From positions 62,001 to 126,000 of the forward strand of contig CBFDCC010000006.1 in the NCBI GenBank assembly GCA_965603205.1: a stretch of DNA of 64,000 nucleotides, read 5' to 3'. This DNA comes from Temperatibacter sp965603205. Lineage in GTDB: Bacteria; Pseudomonadota; Alphaproteobacteria; Sphingomonadales; Kordiimonadaceae. Below are positions 46,716-54,909 of this stretch, in pieces; positions within the stretch are counted from its first letter, which is position 1, and each line of letters starts with the position of its first letter. The position numbers and the translations under genes were made by a program. Below the pieces are notes generated by a model that made no database searches, was not told where the DNA came from, and worked only from the letters and a program-made list of their open reading frames with translations.

Positions 46716-47930
46716 TTAGCCGATTTGAGCTTTTAGGTTTGAATCAATCTTGTCAAAGAACTGACCAGTAGTCATCCAATCTTGATCAGGACCGATCAAG
46801 AGTGCGAGATCCTTAGTCATATTGCCTGTTTCAACAGTGTTGATGCAAACACGTTCAATCGCCTCAGCAAATGCTGTTACTTCAGGCGTACCATCCATTT
46901 TACCGCGGAATTTTAGACCACGTGTCCATGCAAAGATAGACGCAATTGGGTTTGTTGATGTTTCTTTGCCGTCTTGGTGCTGGCGATAGTGACGTGTCAC
47001 CGTACCGTGAGCAGCTTCGGCTTCAACAGTTTTCCCATCAGGCGTCATTAGAACAGATGTCATTAGGCCAAGTGAACCAAAACCCTGAGCAACTGTGTCA
47101 CTTTGCACATCACCATCATAGTTTTTACAAGCCCAGATGAATGCGCCAGACCATTTCATTGCACATGCTACCATGTCATCAATCAAACGGTGCTCGTATG
47201 TAATACCAGCTTCTTTGAACTTCTCTGTGAATTCACTCTCATAAATCTCAGCAAATAGATCTTTAAAACGACCATCATATGCTTTTAGGATTGTGTTTTT
47301 TGTTGATAAATACACAGGCCATTTACGGTCCACACCATAGTTCATACAAGCACGTGCAAAATCTCTGATACTATTGTCAAGATTATACATGCCCATTGCA
47401 ACACCAGCTTCGGGGAAGTCATAGACTTCTCTTTCAATAGACTCACCACCATCTTCTGGTGTGAATTTCATTGTAAGCTTACCCTTGCCTGGAACTAGGA
47501 AATCAGTTGCGCGATATTGATCACCAAAAGCGTGACGGCCAATAACGATAGGCTGAGTCCAGCCTGGTACGAGGCGAGGAACATTTTGCATGATGATAGG
47601 CTCGCGGAATACGGTGCCGCCAAGAATATTACGGATCGTACCGTTAGGTGATCTCCACATTTCTTTTAGGCCGAACTCTTCAACACGCTGCTCATCAGGG
47701 GTGATAGTCGCACATTTAACACCAACACCATGCTCTAGGATAGCATTTGCGGAATCAATTGTAATTTGGTCATTGGTCTCATCACGTTTTTCGACACTCA
47801 GATCATAATACTGTAGGTCTACATCTAGATATGGTAGGATTAGGCGTTCGCGTATCCATTGCCAGATAATGCGAGTCATCTCATCACCGTCGATTTCTAC
47901 GATCGGATTTTTGACTTTAATTTTAGTCAT
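46716..47930 (-). CDS. icd: NADP-dependent isocitrate dehydrogenase
   Basis: A 404-residue dimeric, eukaryote-type IDH (subfamily common in alphaproteobacteria): IVEIDGDEMTRIIW near the N-terminus, TPDEQRVEEFGLKEMWRSPNGTIRNILGGTVFREPI with the isocitrate-binding residues, and the AHGTVTRHYRQHQ coenzyme-binding motif. TCA-cycle conversion of isocitrate to 2-oxoglutarate. Start ATG 47930 is supported by AGAGGTAA upstream; the longer frame to 47957 is not. Confidence 0.97.
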   Translation of the reverse strand: MTKIKVKNPIVEIDGDEMTRIIWQWIRERLILPYLDVDLQYYDLSVEKRDETNDQITIDSANAILEHGVGVKCATITPDEQRVEEFGLKEMWRSPNGTIRNILGGTVFREPIIMQNVPRLVPGWTQPIVIGRHAFGDQYRATDFLVPGKGKLTMKFTPEDGGESIEREVYDFPEAGVAMGMYNLDNSIRDFARACMNYGVDRKWPVYLSTKNTILKAYDGRFKDLFAEIYESEFTEKFKEAGITYEHRLIDDMVACAMKWSGAFIWACKNYDGDVQSDTVAQGFGSLGLMTSVLMTPDGKTVEAEAAHGTVTRHYRQHQDGKETSTNPIASIFAWTRGLKFRGKMDGTPEVTAFAEAIERVCINTVETGNMTKDLALLIGPDQDWMTTGQFFDKIDSNLKAQIG

Positions 47931-48135
47931 ATTTACCTCTTTACCTCGATAACACATTTAAAATTATAATTATTGTAACTATGGCGAATCTATTCTTTAT
48001 TCGTCGGCACACTAGCACTAAGGTTTGCAAAATTGAAGTCCTTATAGGCATAGTAATAGAGAATAATTGTTAAAGATTAGTTTTCAAGGCTGCATTTTTT
48101 ATATTTTAGCTTTGTAAAGCCTGTGTGGATTGGCA

Positions 48136-48753
48136 TTAAATGAGTTTACTTTGACTTTCTCGGCCCTTTTCATACCCCTTTTCAATAATGGCTGTAAGCT
48201 CTTCTAGTGTTTCCACAACTGTAAAAAGCTTTTTATGTGCAGCATGGGCAAATCCTTCATCCACTATATTATCAATAAGGGATATAAGCTTGTCCCAGTA
48301 CCCGTTAGCATTAAATAGATAGATCGGTTTGCTATGCAGTTGCAGTTGCGCCCATGTGAGCGTTTCAAAAAATTCGTCCATTGAGCCAAGACCACCTGGT
48401 AGAACAACAAATGCGTCAGATCGATCAAACATCATCTTTTTGCGGTCATGCATATTATCGGTGATATGTAATTCATCTAACTCCTTGTAGGAAACTTCTA
48501 GCGCATCTAAATGCTTAGGAATAATACCAATTGCATTGCCACCTGCCTTCATTGTGGAGGTGGCTACAATTCCCATTAAGCCAATACTACCACCGCCATA
48601 AACTAATACCCTTTGTGTAGACCCAATAAATTGTCCTAAGTCGTTTGCAAGTTCAGCGTATAGGGGACTTATGCCTGTTTTTGATCCGCAATATACGCAA
48701 ATTGATTTTATTTCTAATAATTCTGGGGTGGTGGTGTTTTTAATATTTGCCAT
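48136..48753 (-). CDS. LOG family protein (probable cytokinin riboside 5'-monophosphate phosphoribohydrolase)
   Basis: A 205-residue Rossmann-like protein of the TIGR00730/LOG family. The signature PGGLGSMDEFFE and upstream SVCVYCGS-like start plus GGGSIGLMG are present; these residues form the nucleotide-hydrolysing site. LOG enzymes split nucleotide 5'-monophosphates into base and ribose phosphate; the physiological role in bacteria is often purine salvage or cytokinin-like metabolism. ATG 48753 has AAGGG 6 nt upstream; the longer frame begins with TTG. Confidence 0.9.
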   Translation of the reverse strand: MANIKNTTTPELLEIKSICVYCGSKTGISPLYAELANDLGQFIGSTQRVLVYGGGSIGLMGIVATSTMKAGGNAIGIIPKHLDALEVSYKELDELHITDNMHDRKKMMFDRSDAFVVLPGGLGSMDEFFETLTWAQLQLHSKPIYLFNANGYWDKLISLIDNIVDEGFAHAAHKKLFTVVETLEELTAIIEKGYEKGRESQSKLI

Positions 48754-48895
48754 ATGCAACCCTTATCTGTAATTGAGACTATAATAGATGCATGTCTAAA
48801 TTTTGACACTATTTTTATTAAGAATAATTACAAATAGCGCTGGAAATTTCTAATTTAGCCCTTTAACATATTTTTATCTAAATGGGTAGCGGGTG

Positions 48896-49924
48896 ATGAA
48901 ATTCATGAACACAGAAAAAACTGAAGATAAAAAACGTTTATACTTTCTTATAGGGGGAGCTGTAGCTCTATTGATCTTGGCATTGATATTTTCACCATCT
49001 TCACAGGATGTTGATAATATGCCCTTGCAAAATCCAGCTCAGACAACCACAAAAACTATAATCAGTGAAACAGAGCAGGCACCCATTTTAGAATTTGATC
49101 TTGTGCGGGTTTCACGTGGTGGGACTGGTGTAATCGCTGGACGCACAAGTTCTGATGTGCTCGTCAAGCTTTTTGCTAATAAAGAACTGCTATCTGAATC
49201 AAAGGCCGATAAAGCTGGGGAGTGGGTCTTTATTCTTGATAATCCACTTGAGCCGGGCACTGTTGAATTATCCCTAAAAGGAATATTAGCAGACGGGACC
49301 GAGATTGAAGCTGAGAAGGTTGTTGTTATCTCTGTACCAGAGCGTGAAGAAAAGCGTTTCCTAGCCAGTAAAGAAAGTGGTGTCGTTGCTGTTATGGCAT
49401 CAAAAGACGGTGAAGGACCCAGCACAATTTTGCAAAAACCTGGCGTTGCGGCCTTTGCCGAGGTTGGTGATAGCCTAGCAATAGATGTGATCGATTATGG
49501 TGAAGGAAAAGCACATATACAAGGTAGGTCGTTAGCTAGAGTAGATTTGCGGGTATATCTTGATGCTAAATATATTGGCACAGCCGAAGCTACCGATGTA
49601 GGGACTTGGACTCTTACTCTTGATACCCTTGTAATCAATTCGGGTGAGCATATTATGCGCGTAGACCAAACAGTAGGTGAGGGTGATGTGCAAATGCGTA
49701 TAGAACAGCCTTTTGAAACTGGTATGCCAGTAGATACAAGTAGGGCTGTTAGTGGTGTGATTGTGAAACCTGGTAATACATTATGGCATATTGCGCGTAA
49801 GCTATATGGATCGGGTGTGCGTTATACAATGATTTTCAAAGAAAATTCAGAAAAAATTAAAGATCCAAATCTGATCTACCCAGGGCAGATGTTTAAATTA
49901 CCTGTTACGATAGAGCAAGACTAA
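48896..49924 (+). CDS. Membrane-anchored LysM-domain protein
   Basis: About 342 residues. One N-terminal transmembrane helix (about residues 15-35) is followed by a linker, beta-rich Ig-like segments (GTGVIAGRTSSDVLVKLFANKELL and IQGRSLARVDLRVYLDAKYIGTAEATDVGTWTL) and a C-terminal LysM peptidoglycan-binding domain (KPGNTLWHIARKLYGSGVRY ... LIYPGQMFKLP). It probably tethers cell envelope layers. The frame opens at GTG 48893; ATG 48896 is chosen but the ribosome-binding site is weak, and ATG 48905 is possible. Confidence 0.85.
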   Translation: MKFMNTEKTEDKKRLYFLIGGAVALLILALIFSPSSQDVDNMPLQNPAQTTTKTIISETEQAPILEFDLVRVSRGGTGVIAGRTSSDVLVKLFANKELLSESKADKAGEWVFILDNPLEPGTVELSLKGILADGTEIEAEKVVVISVPEREEKRFLASKESGVVAVMASKDGEGPSTILQKPGVAAFAEVGDSLAIDVIDYGEGKAHIQGRSLARVDLRVYLDAKYIGTAEATDVGTWTLTLDTLVINSGEHIMRVDQTVGEGDVQMRIEQPFETGMPVDTSRAVSGVIVKPGNTLWHIARKLYGSGVRYTMIFKENSEKIKDPNLIYPGQMFKLPVTIEQD

Positions 49925-49957
49925 TAATATAAAATATTTATATATTATAATATGTTA

Positions 49958-50368
49958 TTACGCTTGTTTAAGGTAATTTTTAAGGTCCAATATTTGATGC
50001 TCACAATCAAATAAGGTGATGGCTAGAATCGTCATATAGTCACCATTAGAAATGTCATTCTTATAGGTAGTTGTCGTTTCAAAAGTAACTCTGTTATCTT
50101 TATACAGTGAGAAATTTTTGGAATGTTTTGATTGAGATTCTAATATTTTTTTTATGGCCACATCTCGTTTTTTGCCATTTTCAACCGTTAAATATAAGCG
50201 CCCAAGCTTAGCAGTTAATTTTATCGCGGGTATGTCATTAACATCTGTTTTCAGGGCTGAATAGTTCACATCGTTCCATTTAAAATTGACAGTCTTCATA
50301 GTATGAGACTCTAAATTTTTTAGATGTTGTTTTATTGATTCAACGACGGTGTTTAATTCTGTAGTCAC
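49958..50368 (-). CDS. Conserved-looking small protein of unknown function
   Basis: A 136-residue protein I do not recognise. It begins with GTG 50368 preceded by a strong GAGGAAAT at good spacing, which supports a real gene. There is no signal peptide or TM segment. It looks like an alpha+beta soluble protein: a helix (LNTVVESIKQHLKNLE), then short strands, ending in a helix with DCEHQILDLKNYL. It lies alone between the LysM gene and psd on the opposite strand, with more AT-rich codons than its neighbours, which may point to recent acquisition. Confidence 0.6.
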   Translation of the reverse strand: MTTELNTVVESIKQHLKNLESHTMKTVNFKWNDVNYSALKTDVNDIPAIKLTAKLGRLYLTVENGKKRDVAIKKILESQSKHSKNFSLYKDNRVTFETTTTYKNDISNGDYMTILAITLFDCEHQILDLKNYLKQA

Positions 50369-50573
50369 GTAATTTCCTCAAATGTATGAAACTGCCATAT
50401 TTATAATATGCCTGATTATGATATATTGTCACGCGTATATTTAAAGAATAATAAAGATGAGCATATTTAATGGATTTTTTATAAAAAACAGGTTATTCAC
50501 CATAGAAACTATATGGTCATTGGTTATAGTATATAATATATGACGCAGAAATTTAAACAGGAAGACGTGAAAT

Positions 50574-51305
50574 ATGAAATCTACTGATGTAGTAATGACA
50601 CCTATACATAAAGAAGGACATTTATTTATAGGGGTTTTTTTGGCGGCTTCTTTCGTGCTATTTTTGATAACACCTCCTCTTGGGTGGATGGGATTAATAT
50701 TAACAGCATGGTGTATATATTTCTTCCGCAACCCTGATAGAATTATTCCAGACCAAGAAGGTATACTCGTTAGTACGGCTGATGGCATTGTTTGTGCGGT
50801 GAGTGAGGCTGTGCCACCCGTTGAGCTAGGTATGGGGGAAAAGCCTGTTACACGAATTACTATATTCCTTTCAGTATTTAATGTGCATGTAAACCGTACG
50901 CCAGCAAAGGGTGAGATTACTGCTATATCATATGTTCCAGGCAAATTTTTAGATGCTGCGGCTGATACAGCCAGCGAAGAAAATGAACGCAGTCTAGTGC
51001 GTATGAAGACAGTAGACGGCTGTGATATAGCCTTCACACAAGTGGCAGGGCTTGTTGCCCGCCGTATATTAAACGATCTTAGCGAAGGTCAAGAGGTTGG
51101 TCGCGGTGAAGTGTATGGCCTAATTCGTTTTGGGAGCCGGAATGATATTTATCTTGATGAAAGCCAAGAAGCACTTGTGAAAGTAGGCCAGACAATGATT
51201 GGTGGTGAAACGGTAATAGCTGCTAAGAAGGCATCTGCTGAAAAAGGCGCTACCAAAAAGGCCGCACCTAAAAAAACAGCACCGAAAAAGGCCGCTAAGA
51301 AATAA
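50574..51305 (+). CDS. psd: Phosphatidylserine decarboxylase with lysine-rich C-terminal tail
   Basis: A 243-residue proenzyme of the short bacterial class. The self-cleavage site is G187-S188 in GLIRFGSRND; S188 becomes the pyruvoyl group that decarboxylates phosphatidylserine to phosphatidylethanolamine. Two hydrophobic segments at about 20-55 anchor it to the inner membrane. The last about 26 residues form an unusual basic tail with KKAAPKK/KKTAPKK repeats that ends the alpha chain. AGGAAG precedes ATG. pssA follows after 20 bp, so phospholipid genes are in an operon. Confidence 0.95.
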   Translation: MKSTDVVMTPIHKEGHLFIGVFLAASFVLFLITPPLGWMGLILTAWCIYFFRNPDRIIPDQEGILVSTADGIVCAVSEAVPPVELGMGEKPVTRITIFLSVFNVHVNRTPAKGEITAISYVPGKFLDAAADTASEENERSLVRMKTVDGCDIAFTQVAGLVARRILNDLSEGQEVGRGEVYGLIRFGSRNDIYLDESQEALVKVGQTMIGGETVIAAKKASAEKGATKKAAPKKTAPKKAAKK

Positions 51306-51325
51306 GTATAGGTATTGAATTCCAC

Positions 51326-52111
51326 ATGAAGTCTAAATCAACAAAACCCCAAGGTGCAAACATAAGCGCAAAGAAGTTTTCCATTAGGGCTATAGCACCT
51401 AGCGTTGTGACCTTAATGGCCTTTACATCTGGTCTAACGGCTATTCGTTTTGCTCTTGCTGGTAAATGGGAGCTGGCTGTTGCTGCGATTATACTCGCTG
51501 GAATATTTGATGGTCTCGATGGCACCGTAGCGCGATTGCTTAAAAGCACTTCACGGTTTGGTGCAGAGCTAGACAGCTTATCAGATGTGGTGTCTTTTGG
51601 TGTGGCACCTGCTGTTGTGATATATTTATGGAGTTTGCAAAGCCTAGATAGGCTTGGCTGGGCGCTTGCTCTTATATATGCTATTGCAATGGCGCTTAGA
51701 CTAGCCCGTTTTAATTCTCACTTAGAGGATGAAGGTGATGAACCTAAGATAAAAATGGGTTTTTTAACGGGAATTCCAGCACCAATGGGTGCAGGCTTAA
51801 TCTCTCTTCCAATGGTGATCTCTTTTGCATTTGAAACTACAGTCGTTCGTGATTATCCCGTTATAATAGGACTTTATATGATGGTCATCACAGTATTAAT
51901 GGTTTCAACTTTGCCTACACCATCTTTGAAAGCAGCGCGTGTTCCAAAACAATCCTTCGTACCTTTGATGCTTATGATTGGTATTTTCTTTGCCATATTA
52001 TTCGTCTATTCTTGGCAAGTTCTGCTTGGTATAGGTTTCATTTACTTATTTAGTTTACCTATCTGTTGGGTATCATACCAACGCCAGTTAAAACAATTAG
52101 ATGACGAGTAG
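51326..52111 (+). CDS. pssA: CDP-diacylglycerol-serine O-phosphatidyltransferase
   Basis: A 261-residue integral membrane enzyme with about eight hydrophobic segments. The CDP-alcohol phosphatidyltransferase motif is complete: DGLDGTVAR, 8 residues, GAELDSLSD (near residues 62-89). It makes phosphatidylserine, the substrate of the neighbouring psd product. A basic N-terminus (about 20 residues) precedes the first membrane segment. A terminator follows. Confidence 0.95.
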   Translation: MKSKSTKPQGANISAKKFSIRAIAPSVVTLMAFTSGLTAIRFALAGKWELAVAAIILAGIFDGLDGTVARLLKSTSRFGAELDSLSDVVSFGVAPAVVIYLWSLQSLDRLGWALALIYAIAMALRLARFNSHLEDEGDEPKIKMGFLTGIPAPMGAGLISLPMVISFAFETTVVRDYPVIIGLYMMVITVLMVSTLPTPSLKAARVPKQSFVPLMLMIGIFFAILFVYSWQVLLGIGFIYLFSLPICWVSYQRQLKQLDDE

Positions 52112-52116
52112 ATGAT

Positions 52117-52145
52117 AAAAGGGAACTTAACCAAGTTCCCTTTTT
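52117..52145 (+). terminator. Terminator after pssA
   Basis: AAAAGGGAACTT-AACC-AAGTTCCCTTTTT: a perfect 8-bp stem (12 with A-T pairs), 4-nt loop and T-run. Confidence 0.93.
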
Positions 52146-52325
52146 AATAACCTAAATTCCATATGGCATCTAAATTGCATTGATTGAGCAGTAATGTAAT
52201 TTGTTGCATTTATTGCCCAGCCATATATCACCAGCTATATATAATGACTGTATAGATATTATTATTAGGGCATAGATATGTAACGTTGAAATAATTGATA
52301 GACGGTAGAGACGAAGGAAAAATTC

Positions 52326-53063
52326 ATGATTATAGATTCAGTAGAGAGCCAAGGCTGGTTAAAGAATTCTGCTAAGATGGCTGCATTAGTATTTGTTGTT
52401 TTTCTTTTAGCGGCCTGTGACAAGCCAGCAATGTTTGATGGTAGCTCTATCAAGCTGGAAGCGCTCTCAGAGCAGAATGAACGCAATATTGTAGCGATGA
52501 AAGAAGATATGCGCACAACAAATGATCGTTTTATGGCCTTGGAATCATTATATGTAGATGTGGCTCAAACGTTAAGAACGCAATCAGATAGTTTGGATAC
52601 GATTGAAGAGGGTTTGTCTAAATTTAAAATTAATCCAGCTAGTGCATCTGCCGTTGAGGATATAAAAGACCAATTAAGTGGACTGCAGCGTAACTTACAA
52701 GTCTTACAAAGTCGTATAGTAAAAGTTGAGATGGGTGTTGGTAAAGCTGCATCTGATGCTGCCGCAGAACCAGTTGTAACACCATTAGGTGATGGTAGCG
52801 AGTTTGCAGCTCATGTCGCATCATACCGTGATATAGCGCAAGTTACTCCTGGTTGGGCATCTTTGCAGGCAAAATTCCCAGGTATGTTTAATGGCTTAAG
52901 GGCTGTTAATGATACGATAGAAACAGCAGGCCTTGGCAAATTTATTCGCCTGTTGGTTGGTCCATTTAAGGGTGAAAGTGACGCACAGCGCCTGTGTGAT
53001 CAGATAAAAGAAAATGGCGATTTCTGCCAAGTGGCAAGCTTTAAGGGTGATCTCGTTAATTAA
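52326..53063 (+). CDS. SPOR-domain lipoprotein with coiled-coil region
   Basis: A 245-residue predicted lipoprotein. The hydrophobic N-terminal segment ends in the lipobox LLAAC (Cys near residue 31) after a rather long polar start; AAGGAA 7 nt before ATG 52326 supports that start. Residues about 45-140 are heptad-like coiled coil (RNIVAMKEDMRTTNDRFMALE ... SRIVKVEMG). The C-terminal about 75 residues (FAAHVASYRDIAQVTPGW ... IRLLVGPFKGESDAQRLCDQIKENGDFCQVASF) are a SPOR domain, which binds denuded glycan at division septa. It is therefore probably a division- or envelope-linked protein. Confidence 0.85.
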   Translation: MIIDSVESQGWLKNSAKMAALVFVVFLLAACDKPAMFDGSSIKLEALSEQNERNIVAMKEDMRTTNDRFMALESLYVDVAQTLRTQSDSLDTIEEGLSKFKINPASASAVEDIKDQLSGLQRNLQVLQSRIVKVEMGVGKAASDAAAEPVVTPLGDGSEFAAHVASYRDIAQVTPGWASLQAKFPGMFNGLRAVNDTIETAGLGKFIRLLVGPFKGESDAQRLCDQIKENGDFCQVASFKGDLVN

Positions 53064-53088
53064 ATACGAATATACTATAAACAATAAA

Positions 53089-53121
53089 GACGCGATCTAT
53101 GAAAGTAGGTCGCGTTTTTTT
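53089..53121. terminator. Terminator between the SPOR lipoprotein gene and the small LexA-box gene
   Basis: GACGCGATCTA, 5-nt loop, TAGGTCGCG followed by eight T. Best suited to rightward transcription; leftward use is possible but the T-run is poor on that side. Confidence 0.88.
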
Positions 53122-53128
53122 TGTAAAT

Positions 53129-53326
53129 TTAGGCTAAATTTACTTTGTTATACATAGCCTCTGTAGAGGCTGGCTTTTTTGCTAAAGTGAATTTTGAGAG
53201 ATCATTACAGCCTGTTTGCTTTACGATATGCTTCTTGAGTGGTGCTATAGCCCCTTGAAGGGCAGATAGCGCTAAGGCACCCATAAATATAAAAGCTGTA
53301 ATTGATAGTAAGTGCATAATAGTCAT
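53129..53326 (-). CDS. Small single-pass membrane protein with LexA-controlled promoter
   Basis: A 65-residue protein: N-terminal transmembrane helix (about residues 5-27, LLSITAFIFMGALALSALQG) and a basic, polar C-terminal part with one Cys. ATG 53326 is preceded by AAGGAA at 6 nt. Upstream, TTGACT and TAGAAC form a 17-bp-spaced promoter on the minus strand, and each hexamer is overlapped by a perfect GTTC-N7-GTTC LexA box. I do not recognise the family. Small membrane proteins induced by SOS include the division inhibitor SidA of Caulobacter (29 residues); a similar role here is inference. The neighbour is a SPOR-domain protein. Confidence 0.72.
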   Translation of the reverse strand: MTIMHLLSITAFIFMGALALSALQGAIAPLKKHIVKQTGCNDLSKFTLAKKPASTEAMYNKVNLA

Positions 53327-53342
53327 ACTGAATTCCTTATAC

Positions 53343-53397
53343 GTTCTTGTAATGTTCTAGTTGTTAACTTTGCTCAAGTCAAGAACAAAAGTAGAAC
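53343..53397 (-). promoter_or_regulatory. SOS promoter: two perfect LexA boxes over -35 and -10
   Basis: Box 1 is GTTC-TTGTAAT-GTTC at 53343-53357, box 2 is GAAC-AAAAGTA-GAAC at 53383-53397 (plus-strand reading); their centres are 40 bp apart. On the minus strand -35 TTGACT is 53382-53377 and -10 TAGAAC is 53359-53354, separated by 17 bp. The predicted transcript starts about 20 nt before the small gene's ATG at 53326. GTTC-N7-GTTC is the established alphaproteobacterial LexA operator. Confidence 0.78.
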
Positions 53398-53444
53398 ATT
53401 ATATCTTTCTACGTATTTAATGTTCCTTTCTTAATCTATTAATG

Positions 53445-53459
53445 TTAAGGTTTAGTTAA
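53445..53459. promoter_or_regulatory. Perfect TTAA-N7-TTAA, possible CtrA site upstream of ppx
   Basis: TTAAGGTTTAGTTAA matches the CtrA full-site consensus TTAA-N7-TTAA. It lies about 60 bp before the ppx start. Since the DNA is AT-rich, a chance match is possible, but a CckA gene in the window shows the CtrA pathway exists here. Confidence 0.4.
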
Positions 53460-53517
53460 GTGAGCGCCTTAGTAAAGGTAGCGATTATAAAAATATAAAA
53501 ATGATTAGGTATATAGT

Positions 53518-54909
53518 ATGAGCGCAGAAATGCGAGGAGTCCCTTCAGGGGCTTCTTCTTCTGAGAATGATAAAGAATCAAAAGCTGCGGATCAAAATAG
53601 TGACCGTAAAGTTCAAGCACGCTTAGGTCATGAAAACCAAGCTACTCCAAATAAAAGACGACGTAATAACCGAAAAAAATATAGTAAACAGAACTCTTCA
53701 GCGACGACCAGCACCCACGGGGCAGGCCAAGCGGAAAAATCACAACTAACTGAATCTAGTGAGGGATCACCTAAGAATACGGGTAATGATCAAAAGTCTC
53801 GACCTAATCAGTATAGAAAAACACAAAAGAAGAACCATGCTAGCCGTTCTCAGCATCGACGTAATGAACAGCAAAGTATGCGGCAACGGGCTGTGTATTC
53901 TGCCATTGACTTAGGCACAAATAATTGCCGCCTTTTAATCGCTAAACCTACACATAGTGGATTTCGTATTATTGATGCCTTTTCACGTGTTGTTAGGTTA
54001 GGCGAGGGAATGGCGAGTAGTGGAGAACTATCCCAAGACGCAATGGACCGTACTGTTGAGGCGTTAAAGGTTTGTTCAGAAAAGATTAAACGTCGCGGCG
54101 TAACTACAATGCACCATGTTGCGACAGAAGCTTGTCGTATCGCTAGTAACACCCCAGGGTTTCTTGAGCGTGTTCGCAAGGAAACAGGTATTAACCTAGA
54201 TGTGATCTCAACAGCTGATGAGGCTCGTCTGGCGGTTATGGGGTGTCAGTCTTTGATTGCGCCAAGTAATAAATATGCTTTAGTATTTGATATAGGTGGC
54301 GGCAGCACGGAATTGATCTGGGTAAAGGTTAATAATGGCCGTGGTACTGAAATAATTGAATGGACCTCTGTGCCTTGGGGTGTTGTTAACCTGACTGAAA
54401 GTTTTTCAAAGCCTGGAGCTGACTTATCGACTGAGATATACAATGCAATGGTCGAAGAAGTTAAGCAGCATATGCACAATTTTGAAGATGCTGCACAGAT
54501 TTCAGCCGTGAAGAACCAGCGCCGTATTCAATTTCTTGGTACATCGGGTACTGTGACAACACTGGCGAGCTTGCATATGAAATTGCCACGCTATGATAGA
54601 TCAAAGGTCGATGGCGCATGGATGAAGGCGAAAGATATTCGTGATCTTTCAAACAGAGTTGCTATGATGAGTTATAATGAACGCGCGGCCCAACCTTGTA
54701 TAGGTGATGAACGCGCTGACCTAGTTGTGGCAGGCTGTGCTATACTAGAGGCTATACTCGGTAAATGGCAGGTTCATAGTCTGCGTGTGGCTGATCGTGG
54801 AATTCGCGAAGGTATTTTGCGTGGCCTTATGGAAACAGAAGCAGCACCACGACCGACGTGGCGTAATAAGAATAAAAATAAAAATAATAGTGATAAAGTT
54901 AAAGGTTAA
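53518..54909 (+). CDS. ppx: Ppx/GppA-family exopolyphosphatase with basic N-terminal extension
   Basis: A 463-residue protein. The first about 120 residues are low-complexity, basic and polar (RRRNNRKKYSKQNSS, RKTQKKNHASRSQHRRNEQQ), probably disordered. The catalytic Ppx/GppA domain starts at YSAIDLGTNNCRLLIAKP (near 124) and includes FDIGGGSTELIWV (near 258). It hydrolyses polyphosphate or pppGpp. The extension may bind RNA or polyphosphate; this is inference. The gene abuts rlmE directly, so they form an operon. Confidence 0.92.
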   Translation: MSAEMRGVPSGASSSENDKESKAADQNSDRKVQARLGHENQATPNKRRRNNRKKYSKQNSSATTSTHGAGQAEKSQLTESSEGSPKNTGNDQKSRPNQYRKTQKKNHASRSQHRRNEQQSMRQRAVYSAIDLGTNNCRLLIAKPTHSGFRIIDAFSRVVRLGEGMASSGELSQDAMDRTVEALKVCSEKIKRRGVTTMHHVATEACRIASNTPGFLERVRKETGINLDVISTADEARLAVMGCQSLIAPSNKYALVFDIGGGSTELIWVKVNNGRGTEIIEWTSVPWGVVNLTESFSKPGADLSTEIYNAMVEEVKQHMHNFEDAAQISAVKNQRRIQFLGTSGTVTTLASLHMKLPRYDRSKVDGAWMKAKDIRDLSNRVAMMSYNERAAQPCIGDERADLVVAGCAILEAILGKWQVHSLRVADRGIREGILRGLMETEAAPRPTWRNKNKNKNNSDKVKG

